Source: Limimaricola sp. G21655-S1 (GTDB taxonomy: Bacteria > Pseudomonadota > Alphaproteobacteria > Rhodobacterales > Rhodobacteraceae). From it: 64,000 bases of DNA. Made by a program: the position numbers and the translations under genes. This document shows positions 36,271-44,435 of this stretch, piece after piece; positions within the stretch are counted from its first letter, which is position 1; each line of letters starts with the position of its first letter. A model generated the notes under the pieces. The model saw only the letters and a program-made list of their open reading frames with translations, was not told the DNA's origin and searched no databases. Location: the NCBI RefSeq assembly GCF_027213785.1, contig NZ_JAPWGO010000005.1, positions 1 through 64,000 of the forward strand, in the 5' to 3' direction.

Positions 36271-36295
36271 GCCCCGGAGCGCCGCGCTCCGGGGC
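36271..36295 (+). promoter_or_regulatory. strong hairpin in the ycnI-copCD gap
   Basis: A perfect eleven-base-pair stem (GCCCCGGAGCG / CGCTCCGGGGC) with a three-base loop ends ten bases before the copCD start codon. It lacks a T-run. It could hold back translation of copCD or stabilise the upstream mRNA end. Confidence 0.5.
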
Positions 36296-36305
36296 CGCCA
36301 TCCCG

Positions 36306-37859
36306 ATGCTGCACCTTGTCATCCTGCTTGTCGCCGCCCTGATGCCGCAGGTCCTGTCGGCACATGCCCAGCTGCGCGAGTCCGATCCCGTGGCTCATGC
36401 CCTGCTCGACAGCGAGCCTTCCGAGGTGGTTCTCACGTTCAGCGAGCCAGTCGCCCCGACGACGTTCCGCTGGTTCGGTCCTGACGGCGAGGTGGTTGCC
36501 GGTCGCGCCGAAGCCCGCGACCGGCAGATCGTCGTGGCGATGCCGGTGGGGCTGAGTAAAGGCACGCGGCTGCTGTCGTGGCGTGTCGTTTCCGCCGACG
36601 GCCACCCGGTCGGCGGCAGCCTCGCCTTCTCCGTCGGTGGCCGATCGGACCTGCCGGCGTTGGCCGAAGGCGGACGCGCGGACGGCATGGCGGTGGCATT
36701 GCGTGCCGCAATCTTCGTCGGGCTCGCACTTGGCGCCGGGGGGGCAGGCTTTGCCGCGCTCGTTCTCGGCGGACCGCTATCCGGGCCGGCGCGCCTCGTG
36801 CAACAGGCGGGCGCCATCGGATCTGGTCTGCTGGCTGTGCTGTCGATTGGGGTCCAAGGTCTCGACCTGTTCGATCTCCCACCGCCGGCGTTGCTGACCC
36901 GTGCGCCCTGGCAGGCCGGGTTGCAAAGCCCGCTCGCCTGGTCGTGTCTCTTCGTATTGCTGTCGGGCGCGGCGGTGCTTCTGACTGGCCGAATACGCCA
37001 CAGACAAACCATGGCACAGCTCGCGGCGTTCGGCTTGGGGGCCGGCTCCATCGCCATCGCCGGACACGCCTTGACTGCCAGTCCGGCGTGGCTGGCACAA
37101 GCGCTGGTGTTCCTGCACGCGCTGGCCCTGCTGTTCTGGATCGGTGCACTGCCACCCCTTCTCGGGCTCGTGACGACACCGCGGGCGAGGTTTGTCCTTA
37201 CAAGGTTCTCGACCCTGGCGATCGCCGCAGTGAGCGTGCTGGCCGTCACCGGGGCAAGTCTCGCTTGGTTGCAATCCAAGAGCTTCGCGGCACTGGTCGC
37301 GTCCGATTACGGACGTTTGCTCGGCGTGAAGCTCGGCCTGGTCGCGATGCTGCTGACGCTTGCCGCATGGAACCGACTGAGGCTGACCCCTGCTGTGGCG
37401 GCCAGCATGGAGCGGGCGGCGGACGTGCTGCGATGGTCGATCCGGGCGGAGATCTGTCTTGCGGTCCTCATCCTTGCCGCCGCCGCAGGATTCCGGCTGA
37501 CGCCTCCGCCCCGAGCCGTCGAGCTCGGCGGGTCGGGTCTGGAGCTGCACATGCATCATCCAGCGGCACTTGCCGAGCTGCGCCTCGCACCGGGCCGGGT
37601 CGGTGCCAACGAGATTACGGTCGCCTTGGGCACCATGGACGGCGCACCGCTGGCAGCGCATGAAATGGAGATCCTGCTTTCTCGCGATCACGATGGGCTC
37701 GAACCAATCAGAGTGTCCGCGGAGCGTCTCGGTGACGGCAAATGGTCCGCCCCGGTGCTGTTTCTGCCGCTGGCCGGCGAATGGGAGGTGAGCTTGCGGA
37801 TACGCGTCAGCGACTTCGAGCAGATCACCCTGTCGGGATCTGCGACCATCGATCATTGA
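36306..37859 (+). CDS. CopC-CopD fusion copper transport protein
   Basis: A 517-residue protein in three parts. A signal peptide ends just before His20 ('[11 protein letters not shown]'), and residues 20-112 are a CopC beta barrel with the second copper ligand His100 in 'SADGHPVGG'. Residues about 125-400 are the CopD membrane domain with eight or so helices. Residues 400-517 form an extracytoplasmic beta domain of the YtkA/FixH-like type. CopC binds Cu(II) in the periplasm and CopD is thought to move it inwards. No copper-responsive regulator is adjacent. There is no clear ribosome site, so coupling to ycnI is possible. Confidence 0.9.
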   Translation: MLHLVILLVAALMPQVLSAHAQLRESDPVAHALLDSEPSEVVLTFSEPVAPTTFRWFGPDGEVVAGRAEARDRQIVVAMPVGLSKGTRLLSWRVVSADGHPVGGSLAFSVGGRSDLPALAEGGRADGMAVALRAAIFVGLALGAGGAGFAALVLGGPLSGPARLVQQAGAIGSGLLAVLSIGVQGLDLFDLPPPALLTRAPWQAGLQSPLAWSCLFVLLSGAAVLLTGRIRHRQTMAQLAAFGLGAGSIAIAGHALTASPAWLAQALVFLHALALLFWIGALPPLLGLVTTPRARFVLTRFSTLAIAAVSVLAVTGASLAWLQSKSFAALVASDYGRLLGVKLGLVAMLLTLAAWNRLRLTPAVAASMERAADVLRWSIRAEICLAVLILAAAAGFRLTPPPRAVELGGSGLELHMHHPAALAELRLAPGRVGANEITVALGTMDGAPLAAHEMEILLSRDHDGLEPIRVSAERLGDGKWSAPVLFLPLAGEWEVSLRIRVSDFEQITLSGSATIDH

Positions 37860-37996
37860 GCTTGCGCTATCTCGATGCCGAGCATCCCTGCTCAACGTCA
37901 GATGATCCCAACAAGATGGTCTGATGTTGAGGAAAGGTCTGACGCGTTCGGGCTTTGGTTCATGTGCGGTCTATCGCGTTGCCTTCGTCGACGACG

Positions 37997-39184
37997 TCAA
38001 TGCTCGATCCTCGGCAGGAACCATGCCAGAAGGCCGGCCAGCGGCAGAAAGGCGCAGATCTGGTACAGCGTCTCGACGCCATAGCTGTCGGCCAGGACCC
38101 CGAGCATCGCGGCGGCAATACCGGCCAGGCCGAAGTTCAGGCCGTAAAACAGCCCGCCGATGAGCCCGATGCGGTTCGGCAGAAGCTCCATCGCGTAGAT
38201 CAGGATCGAGGCAAAGGCGCTGGCCATGATGAGATTGATCATCACCGTCAGCACACCGGTCCAGAACAGGTCGACATGGGGCAAGAGCAGGGTCAGTGGC
38301 AGCGGACCCAGGATCGAAATCCAGATGATGCGATACCGTCCGATGCGGTCTCCGACGATGCCACCGACCAGAACGCCAATGGCAGCGGCCAGTAAGAAGA
38401 CGAACAGCATCATCTGGGAGGTGCGGATCGACACCTTGAACTGCTCGATGAGATAGAACGTGTAGAAGGACCGGAAGCTCTCCCCGTAGGCGTTCTTGAT
38501 GAACATCAGCAGCGTCAGGACGACGAGGCCGACCGCGACGGTCGAACGCGAATGCTGGGGCGCTTCGGAGCCTTTCTTGATCTGGGCACGAAGCTGGGCG
38601 AACGCGGCGCTGATCCGGGCCTGTTGACGGCCGATCCACGTCAGCAGGATCATCGCGGTCAGAGCTGCCAAGGCGAACCAGGCAAGGCTTGGCTGGCCCC
38701 AAGGCACGACAATGAAGGCGGCCAGCACGGGGCCAAGAGCGCCACCGGTCTGCCCGCCGACCTGGAAGATGCCTTGCGCCAACCCCTGCCGGCCGCCGGC
38801 CGCATAGCGCGCGGTCCGGGTCGCCTCGGGGTGAAAGATGGAGGACCCGATGCCGATGAGGGCCACCGACATCAGGATCATCGCGTAGCTCGCCGCGAAG
38901 GCAAGGCTGATCAGTCCCGTGAGGGTGAACATCATGCCAGCGACGGGCGAATAGGGCGCCGGGCGCCGGTCCGTGACCATTCCCACGACCGGCTGAAGCA
39001 GGGCGCCGGCGACCTGAAAGGTCAGGGTGATCATCCCGATCTGGGCGAAGTCCAGCGCGTAGGAGGCTTTCAGGATCGGGTAGACGGCCGGGATCAGCGA
39101 CTGCATCAAGTCGTTGAGGAGATGCGTGACCCCGAGAACTGACAGAACCGCCAGGTAGGTTCCAGAACGAGCCGCAGCTGTCAT
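37997..39184 (-). CDS. MFS transporter, fosmidomycin-resistance (Fsr)-like
   Basis: A 395-residue major facilitator with 12 predicted helices. 'THLLNDLMQSLIPAVYPIL' at the N-terminus, 'GIGSSIFHPEATRTARYAAG' near 105 and 'YGESFRSFYTFYLIEQF' are characteristic of the Fsr branch, whose members export small molecules including fosmidomycin. The start at 39184 has GGAGG seven bases upstream; the longer frame opens into non-coding sequence. The real substrate is unknown. Confidence 0.9.
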   Translation of the reverse strand: MTAAARSGTYLAVLSVLGVTHLLNDLMQSLIPAVYPILKASYALDFAQIGMITLTFQVAGALLQPVVGMVTDRRPAPYSPVAGMMFTLTGLISLAFAASYAMILMSVALIGIGSSIFHPEATRTARYAAGGRQGLAQGIFQVGGQTGGALGPVLAAFIVVPWGQPSLAWFALAALTAMILLTWIGRQQARISAAFAQLRAQIKKGSEAPQHSRSTVAVGLVVLTLLMFIKNAYGESFRSFYTFYLIEQFKVSIRTSQMMLFVFLLAAAIGVLVGGIVGDRIGRYRIIWISILGPLPLTLLLPHVDLFWTGVLTVMINLIMASAFASILIYAMELLPNRIGLIGGLFYGLNFGLAGIAAAMLGVLADSYGVETLYQICAFLPLAGLLAWFLPRIEH

Positions 39185-39348
39185 GACGTCGCCTCCATCC
39201 GAACCCTTTGAGCCGGGTGACCATATGCGCGGGACCGGCGGCCGCAAGGGGCAGGAGTTGCAACAGGCCAGGTTGGGCTCGCCTCCCAAGAGGGGCGTGT
39301 GTGTCGTTTGACGGCCGTCTTCCACGGAGAGGTGATGGGGCCACAAGC

Positions 39349-40245
39349 TCAGGCCGCCTCGGGCCGCCGCGCCTCAGCCCGGATGTTCAGGTAGTTGCCG
39401 CCGAGGATCAGCGTGGCGCCGATCAGCATCAGGGGCCCGATGGGTTCGTCGTAGAGCACCAGCCCGACCACCGCGATGACCGGCAGGCGAAGGAAGTCGA
39501 ACGGCATCACCAGCGTTGCGGGCGCGAGGCGCAGTGCGTTGGCGATGCAGAAATGCGCGCCGAGACCGGCCGCGGCGATCACGCCGATCCAGGGCAAAGT
39601 CGACTGCGACGGGGCGGCGATGGCGCCGTCGATCCCGGCACAGGCCAAGCCGAGCACCGTCTGGCTCGCGGTCATCCACCACAGGATGCAGGCCACCGGG
39701 GCCTCCGCCGTGAGACGCCGGGTCAGCATGTAGGTCAAGGCAAAGCCCACTGCGCAGCCTGCCGCGGCCAGAAGCGCGGGGCCGAGCGGGGCGGCGCCGG
39801 GACGCGCGACCATCACGATCCCGACAAAGCCGAGGATCGCCGCGATGGCGCGCGGCCGCGTCAGCCTTTCGCCCAGAAGCAGCGGCGACAGCACCAGCAC
39901 CCAGAGCGGGGCGGTGAATTCGAAGGCGAAGACCTGCGCCAAGGGCAGCGAGGCGAGCGCATAGAACCACAGGTTCTGGGCGCTGAAATGGGCGATGTTA
40001 CGCGCCAGATGCAGGCCGGGGCGGCGCGGCGTCACCTCGTGCCAGCGGCGCCCAAGGCTCAGGACGAGGGCGACGATCGCCATGCCGATCAGCGACCGCC
40101 ACGCCATGATCTCGAAGGTGTCGAGCTCGATCGACACGGCCCGGCCCGCAATCGCCATCGAGGTGAAGGCCGTCACGGCGCCCATCATCCACAGAGCGGC
40201 ATAGAACGGCGCGGTGCCCGATGGCCGGGCGATGCTGGGGGTCAT
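39349..40245 (-). CDS. DMT-family (EamA) transporter
   Basis: A 298-residue protein of ten membrane helices arranged as two EamA repeats ('MAWRSLIGMAIVALVLSLG' and 'FEFTAPLWVLVLSPLLLGER' in the first; 'ALRLAPATLVMPFDFLRLP' in the second). The drug/metabolite superfamily exports amino acids, nucleosides and other metabolites; the substrate is not evident. GAGGAG lies upstream of the ATG. It is on the same strand as the MFS gene, 164 bases ahead of it. Confidence 0.9.
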   Translation of the reverse strand: MTPSIARPSGTAPFYAALWMMGAVTAFTSMAIAGRAVSIELDTFEIMAWRSLIGMAIVALVLSLGRRWHEVTPRRPGLHLARNIAHFSAQNLWFYALASLPLAQVFAFEFTAPLWVLVLSPLLLGERLTRPRAIAAILGFVGIVMVARPGAAPLGPALLAAAGCAVGFALTYMLTRRLTAEAPVACILWWMTASQTVLGLACAGIDGAIAAPSQSTLPWIGVIAAAGLGAHFCIANALRLAPATLVMPFDFLRLPVIAVVGLVLYDEPIGPLMLIGATLILGGNYLNIRAEARRPEAA

Positions 40246-40394
40246 CTCCGCGTGCTCCTCAACCGCAGCGTGGGTCCTCGCGCTTCACTAGCGCAGGCCG
40301 TAGGGCTTTCCCAGCTCTGCAACCGCGTGCACTGGGGACAGGGCCGTCATCACCGTTCAGCATCGGTCACAATCAGTGAACAACGACCGCTTGC

Positions 40395-41450
40395 CTATCG
40401 CCGCCCCAGCAGCCACACGAAAAACAGCCCGCCCACGAAGCCGGTGACCACGCCAACCGGCAGTTCCTGCGGCGCCATCAGGATGCGGGCTACAAGATCG
40501 CCCCAGATCAGTACCATCGCGCCGAGCAGCGCCGACAGCGGCAGCACCCGGGCGTTGCCGCCGCCGACCATCATGCGCGCGAGATGGGGTACCATCAGCC
40601 CGACAAAGCCGATCACCCCGGAAAAAGCGACCATCACGCCGGTCAGTAACGCACCCACGCTGAAAACCTCGAGCCTGAACCTTGCAACCGGAATACCGAG
40701 CGTTGCGGCGGCTTCGTCACCGATCGTCATTGCGTCGAGATCCTGTGCCCTGAGCCATAGCCACGGCCCACAAAGGGCGAGCACGAGGGCGGGGAACACC
40801 AGGTGCGACCATTGCGCCAAGCCGAGACCACCCAGCATCCAGAACAGTGCGGTATGCGAAGCGCGCGGATCGCCAAGGAAAATCATTGCATTGGCTGCGG
40901 CCATCACGATAAAAGACACCGCGACGCCGGCGAGCACCAATCGCTCGGCAGAGGCCGTGTCCGCCAGTCGCGCCACGCCAAGCACCAGCGCCATTGCACC
41001 GAGCGCACCGGCAAAGGCGAAGACCGGCACCGTGGCGAGGCCGAGGATCATCCCCGTGTGAAGGAGCGCCGTGATCGCACCGAAGGCGCCGCCGGAGGAG
41101 ATGCCGAGCAGATGCGGGTCGGCCAACGCGTTTCGTGTGACCGCCTGCAGGCTCGCTCCGACCAGCGCCAGTCCCGCGCCGACCAGCCCGGCAAGGATTG
41201 CGCGCGGCACTCGTAGGTCCCAGACAATGGCCTCGTGGCCGCCGGGCCAAGCCACCTCGACGCGCCCCGGCACCAACCGGTTGGCGATCACCCCCCAGAC
41301 CGTGCCAGTTTCGATGGTCACCGCGCCGACGCCGACCGAAGCGGCGAAAGACAGCCCGAGGATCAGCGCGCCCAGCCCGAGCGCAGCGGGAAACAGCAGC
41401 GCCCGGCCGCGCCCCGTCGGCCGGGCCAGTGCCAAGGCTGGGGCGGTCAT
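40395..41450 (-). CDS. btuC: cobalamin ABC transporter permease
   Basis: A 351-residue FecCD-family permease with about ten membrane helices. 'GLVGAGLALVGASLQAVTRN', 'ADPHLLGISSGGAFGA' and 'GVIGFVGLMVPHLARMMVGG' are the family signatures, the last including the coupling helix that contacts the ATPase. It overlaps the binding-protein gene by four bases. The B12 riboswitch at the operon head points to cobalamin or cobinamide as substrate rather than siderophore iron, which uses the same permease family. Confidence 0.92.
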   Translation of the reverse strand: MTAPALALARPTGRGRALLFPAALGLGALILGLSFAASVGVGAVTIETGTVWGVIANRLVPGRVEVAWPGGHEAIVWDLRVPRAILAGLVGAGLALVGASLQAVTRNALADPHLLGISSGGAFGAITALLHTGMILGLATVPVFAFAGALGAMALVLGVARLADTASAERLVLAGVAVSFIVMAAANAMIFLGDPRASHTALFWMLGGLGLAQWSHLVFPALVLALCGPWLWLRAQDLDAMTIGDEAAATLGIPVARFRLEVFSVGALLTGVMVAFSGVIGFVGLMVPHLARMMVGGGNARVLPLSALLGAMVLIWGDLVARILMAPQELPVGVVTGFVGGLFFVWLLGRR

Positions 41451-42394
41451 CGCGCCGCCTCGGCGAAGGCCCGCGCCAGAACGCCCACCGCCCCGATGTT
41501 GCGTGGCCCCGGCGTCGCGGCGACGTAGTCGAGCGTGACGAAATTCTCCTCGCGCACCGCCGTCAGGTCGGCGAAAGCCGGGTTGGACAGCAGAAAATCG
41601 CGCTTCTGCGCCGCGGTGACTTCGCCGTAGTCGACGATCAGGATCACCTCCGGATCGCGGGCGATCACCTCTTCCCAGCCGACCGTGCCCCAGCTTCTTC
41701 CGATATCTTCCATGACGTTGACGCCGCCCGCCGCCTCGATCAGCGCGGTCGGCATGGCGTAGCGCCCGGCGGTGAATGGCATGTCCTCACCACTGTCATA
41801 GACGAAGACGCGCGGGGGCTCGGCCAGAATGTGCGACTCCGGGGCAAGATCCGCCAGTTCCGACTGCCAGCCAGCAATCAACGCCTCGGCCCGCTCAGAT
41901 ACGCCGAAGATCGCGCCGAGATTGCGGATGTCAGTGTAGAGATCTCCGAGACTGGCCTTCGGCTTCTCCATTACATGAGCGCAACTCTCGATCAGCTCGT
42001 AGACCGCGATGCCGAACGGTGCCAGCGTGTCGGGCGTGATCTCGCCGCCGACCTGCAACCCGTAGTTCCAGCCGGCGAAGTAGAAGTCTGCCCCCGCCCC
42101 CAGCAGCACCTCGCGGCCGGGATATTGCGGCGAGAGGTCGGGGAGTCCGTCCAGCGCCGCGCGCAGCGGCGCGTCGATGCCGCGCGCGTCGGAGATACCG
42201 GTATGGCCAACCATGCGGTCGCGCAGCCCGAGTTCCAGCATCATCTCGGTCAGGTTGACGTCGTTCGACACCGCCCGTTCGGGCGGGGCCACGAAGGTAA
42301 CGGCGCGGTTGCAGCTCTGCACGGTCACGGGGAAAGCCTGCACTGCAATGGGGGCGGTGAGGAAAAGCGCGAAGAAGATGAGGTGACGGGTCAT
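41447..42394 (-). CDS. btuF: periplasmic cobalamin-binding protein
   Basis: A 315-residue class III substrate-binding protein with a signal peptide (about 1-19, 'FFALFLTAPIAVQA'). Its two lobes are joined by a long helix. 'PERAVSNDVNLTEMMLELGL' and 'WGTVGWEEVIARDPEVILIV' are typical of BtuF/FhuD-type proteins. It delivers the ligand to the BtuC permease. It follows the ATPase gene by only four bases and overlaps the permease start, so the operon is tightly coupled. Confidence 0.9.
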   Translation of the reverse strand: MTRHLIFFALFLTAPIAVQAFPVTVQSCNRAVTFVAPPERAVSNDVNLTEMMLELGLRDRMVGHTGISDARGIDAPLRAALDGLPDLSPQYPGREVLLGAGADFYFAGWNYGLQVGGEITPDTLAPFGIAVYELIESCAHVMEKPKASLGDLYTDIRNLGAIFGVSERAEALIAGWQSELADLAPESHILAEPPRVFVYDSGEDMPFTAGRYAMPTALIEAAGGVNVMEDIGRSWGTVGWEEVIARDPEVILIVDYGEVTAAQKRDFLLSNPAFADLTAVREENFVTLDYVAATPGPRNIGAVGVLARAFAEAAR

Positions 42395-42398
42395 GGGT

Positions 42399-43190
42399 TC
42401 AGGTCCTGTCGGAAGCGGGGAGTGTGTAGGTGAAGCGGCTGCGCCCGGAGGGCAGCAGGCGCTCTCGCCAAGCGGAGACGGAAAAGGCGCGGGCGACGGT
42501 CACGGCATCGAGCGCGGTCTCGGGCGGGCCAAGCGCGATCATCTCGCCACGCACCAGTACAAGCACCGCATCACAGAGATCGAAGGCAAGGTTGAGGTCG
42601 TGCAGACTGACCACCGTGGTGACGTCGAGCCCGCGCAGCATCTCCAGCACCTCGAGCTGGTGGCGGATATCGAGGTGATTGGTCGGCTCGTCGAGGATCA
42701 GCACTCGAGGCTCTTGCACCAGCGCGCGGGCCACCATCACCCGCTGCCGTTCGCCACCCGAGAGTGTGCCGAAGCGACGCCTGGCCAGCGCAGCGAGGTC
42801 AAGCCGGTGTAGCGCCGCTTCGACGATCTGCGTGTCTCGGAAGCCAGCGCTGGAAAGGCCTTGGCGATGCGGCAGTCGACCGAGGCCTGCGATCTCACTT
42901 ACAGTCAGCGCAAAGTCGGTCGGTTGCTCCTGCAGTACGGCGGCGACACGGCGGGCGGCCTCGCGAGGAGGCATGCGCCACAGATCCCTGCCGTCGATCT
43001 GCACCGTGCCGGCCGTCGGCCGGTAAAATCGGTAGAGCAGCCGCAGCAGCGTCGACTTGCCCGCGCCATTGGCGCCGACAACACCCAAGGTTTTGCCGGC
43101 CGGCAGGACAAAGCTCACGTCTCTCAGGATCGCGGGGCCGCGGCGCGGCCCCCAGCCGAGATCACTGGCACAGAGGGAAGCTCCGCTCAT
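42399..43190 (-). CDS. btuD: cobalamin ABC transporter ATPase
   Basis: A 263-residue ABC ATPase of the FecE/BtuD class. Walker A is 'GANGAGKSTLLRLL' near residue 40, the signature is 'LSGGERQRVMVARAL' and Walker B is 'VLILDEPTNHLD'; a switch His follows in 'VVSLHDLN'. It powers the BtuC permease. The ATG has no ribosome site but overlaps, as ATGA, the stop of a 62-codon upstream frame, which suggests coupled translation. The cobalamin riboswitch lies about 255 bases upstream. Confidence 0.93.
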   Translation of the reverse strand: MSGASLCASDLGWGPRRGPAILRDVSFVLPAGKTLGVVGANGAGKSTLLRLLYRFYRPTAGTVQIDGRDLWRMPPREAARRVAAVLQEQPTDFALTVSEIAGLGRLPHRQGLSSAGFRDTQIVEAALHRLDLAALARRRFGTLSGGERQRVMVARALVQEPRVLILDEPTNHLDIRHQLEVLEMLRGLDVTTVVSLHDLNLAFDLCDAVLVLVRGEMIALGPPETALDAVTVARAFSVSAWRERLLPSGRSRFTYTLPASDRT

Positions 43191-43375
43191 TGCCGATGCC
43201 GAACAGCTGTCGCTAGGTCAACCCCACGGTCCGACTGGCACGCAGGCTCGTGGTCGCACCTACAGGTCGTGGCGCGGTCGTCGTCCGGCGGGCGGGTAGA
43301 GTGTGTCGTTGTCCGGTCCATGCAGCTCTCCACGCATTCGCGGGGCAAACGCAAAGGTAGACCGACGATTTTCAT
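43187..43375 (-). CDS. possible leader ORF between riboswitch and btuD
   Basis: A 62-codon frame ('MKIVGLPLRLPREC...') whose TGA overlaps the btuD ATG by four bases. The product is Arg/Cys-rich with no recognisable domain. It may exist only to deliver ribosomes to btuD, or may be a chance frame. Confidence 0.25.
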   Translation of the reverse strand: MKIVGLPLRLPRECVESCMDRTTTHSTRPPDDDRATTCRCDHEPACQSDRGVDLATAVRHRQ

Positions 43376-43443
43376 GCGGCCAACGCCGACGAGCCATCAT
43401 GGCCTCCTGTCCGGGACACCCCGCCCGGGTTGAGTAACATCAG

Positions 43444-43605
43444 TGATGGCAGGTCTCCTGACTTGCGGGTCAGCGCTTATCCGAACCTTCCCGGGGCCAT
43501 GGCACCCAGTGGTATCCTCGGAATCGCTCGCCGCTCACAGTTGCGGGGGCAGTTACGGAGTCGGCGCCTGCTGGCTACACCTCACCGTATTCCCTTTTCA
43601 TCCCG
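43444..43605 (-). promoter_or_regulatory. cobalamin (B12) riboswitch
   Basis: On the minus strand the RNA contains the full B12 box AAGTCAGGAGACCTGCC (43448-43464), the upstream core 'CCCCCGCAACTGTGAGCGG' (around 43534-43553), 'CCACTGGGTGCCATGG' and 'CCGGGAAGG', in the order of the Rfam cobalamin class. The 5' part begins near 43605. Binding of adenosylcobalamin is expected to shut down the btuD-btuF-btuC operon at high B12. Confidence 0.93.
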
Positions 43606-43899
43606 CGTCGCCCTCAGGGGCCAACGGGAACCATCGTGGGCCGGGATGCCATGCCGCGTCCGGGAAGGGCAAGACACGATCTGCACGCAAGGGCCATTTC
43701 GCGGGCCGCTTCGAAGAAAGGGCCCATCGGCATCTGCCAACACTGTGTCAGGTTGCCGGCCAAGAGAACTGCAAGGCGGATGTCATTCAGCCCAGCAATC
43801 GCCGGATGGCCGCTTTCTGCAACAAGCGGATTGTGTGACAATCGTCATTGAAGCGGCCGGGAAGGACGCTTGGGCACAGCGCATGATCGGCCAATCACC

Positions 43900-44130
43900 C
43901 AGTGCAACCACGGCCTGGGCTCCTCCCATAACATGACAGTCGACCCAGCGACGAGGGGAGCGCCGTTGACGTAGTCGGTTGCCCGTCCGCCGGATCAATC
44001 GCCGAGACACAGGCGCGGCCCTTTGAGGCAAGCCCGGCGTCCATCTTCTGCCGAAGATGCCGTGATCTGGGGAGCCGTCCGACAGCACCATGCGGATCAT
44101 CCGTCTGCCTTGCTGCCGACGTCCTAAATT
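43900..44130 (-). pseudogene. decayed inositol-monophosphatase copy
   Basis: The minus strand carries 'RMIRMVLSDGSPDHGIFG' in one frame and 'SKGRACVSAIDPADG' in another. These match 'RMIRTVLSDRFPDHGIIG' and 'AKGSAYVWAVDPVDG' of the intact gene at 20312. The DNA itself is visibly similar. The metal motif DPVDGTTN reads DPADGQPT after the shift. Both ends are missing. Confidence 0.75.
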
Positions 44131-44435
44131 GATTGCGCAGGCTTTCGGCACATCCCTTGTTTTCGCAATGGCGCCGGGTCGCGTGCCTGAACGACCGACG
44201 CACGACGGAGCCGTACGAGGGCCTCGAGAAACGGAGGATAAGCTTGGACAGCGGAAGTTCTGTGACCTTCCCAGCACCTGCCGCTACCCTTGTGTCGGAA
44301 CAGACGAGCGCAAAAGGGAGCAATGGCCCTGCTCTGGAGCTGAGCTTTGCGCGATGGGGGGCGCGGGATGTGGAAGGGTGACGCCATCTTCGATCATGTT
44401 GACGCCTGTCGGCTCGGTCGCACTTGGGCTGTAGC
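44131..44435. other. intergenic upstream of the RecD2 gene
   Basis: About 300 bases with no supported gene; the remains of the phosphatase copy may extend a little into it. Confidence 0.35.
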
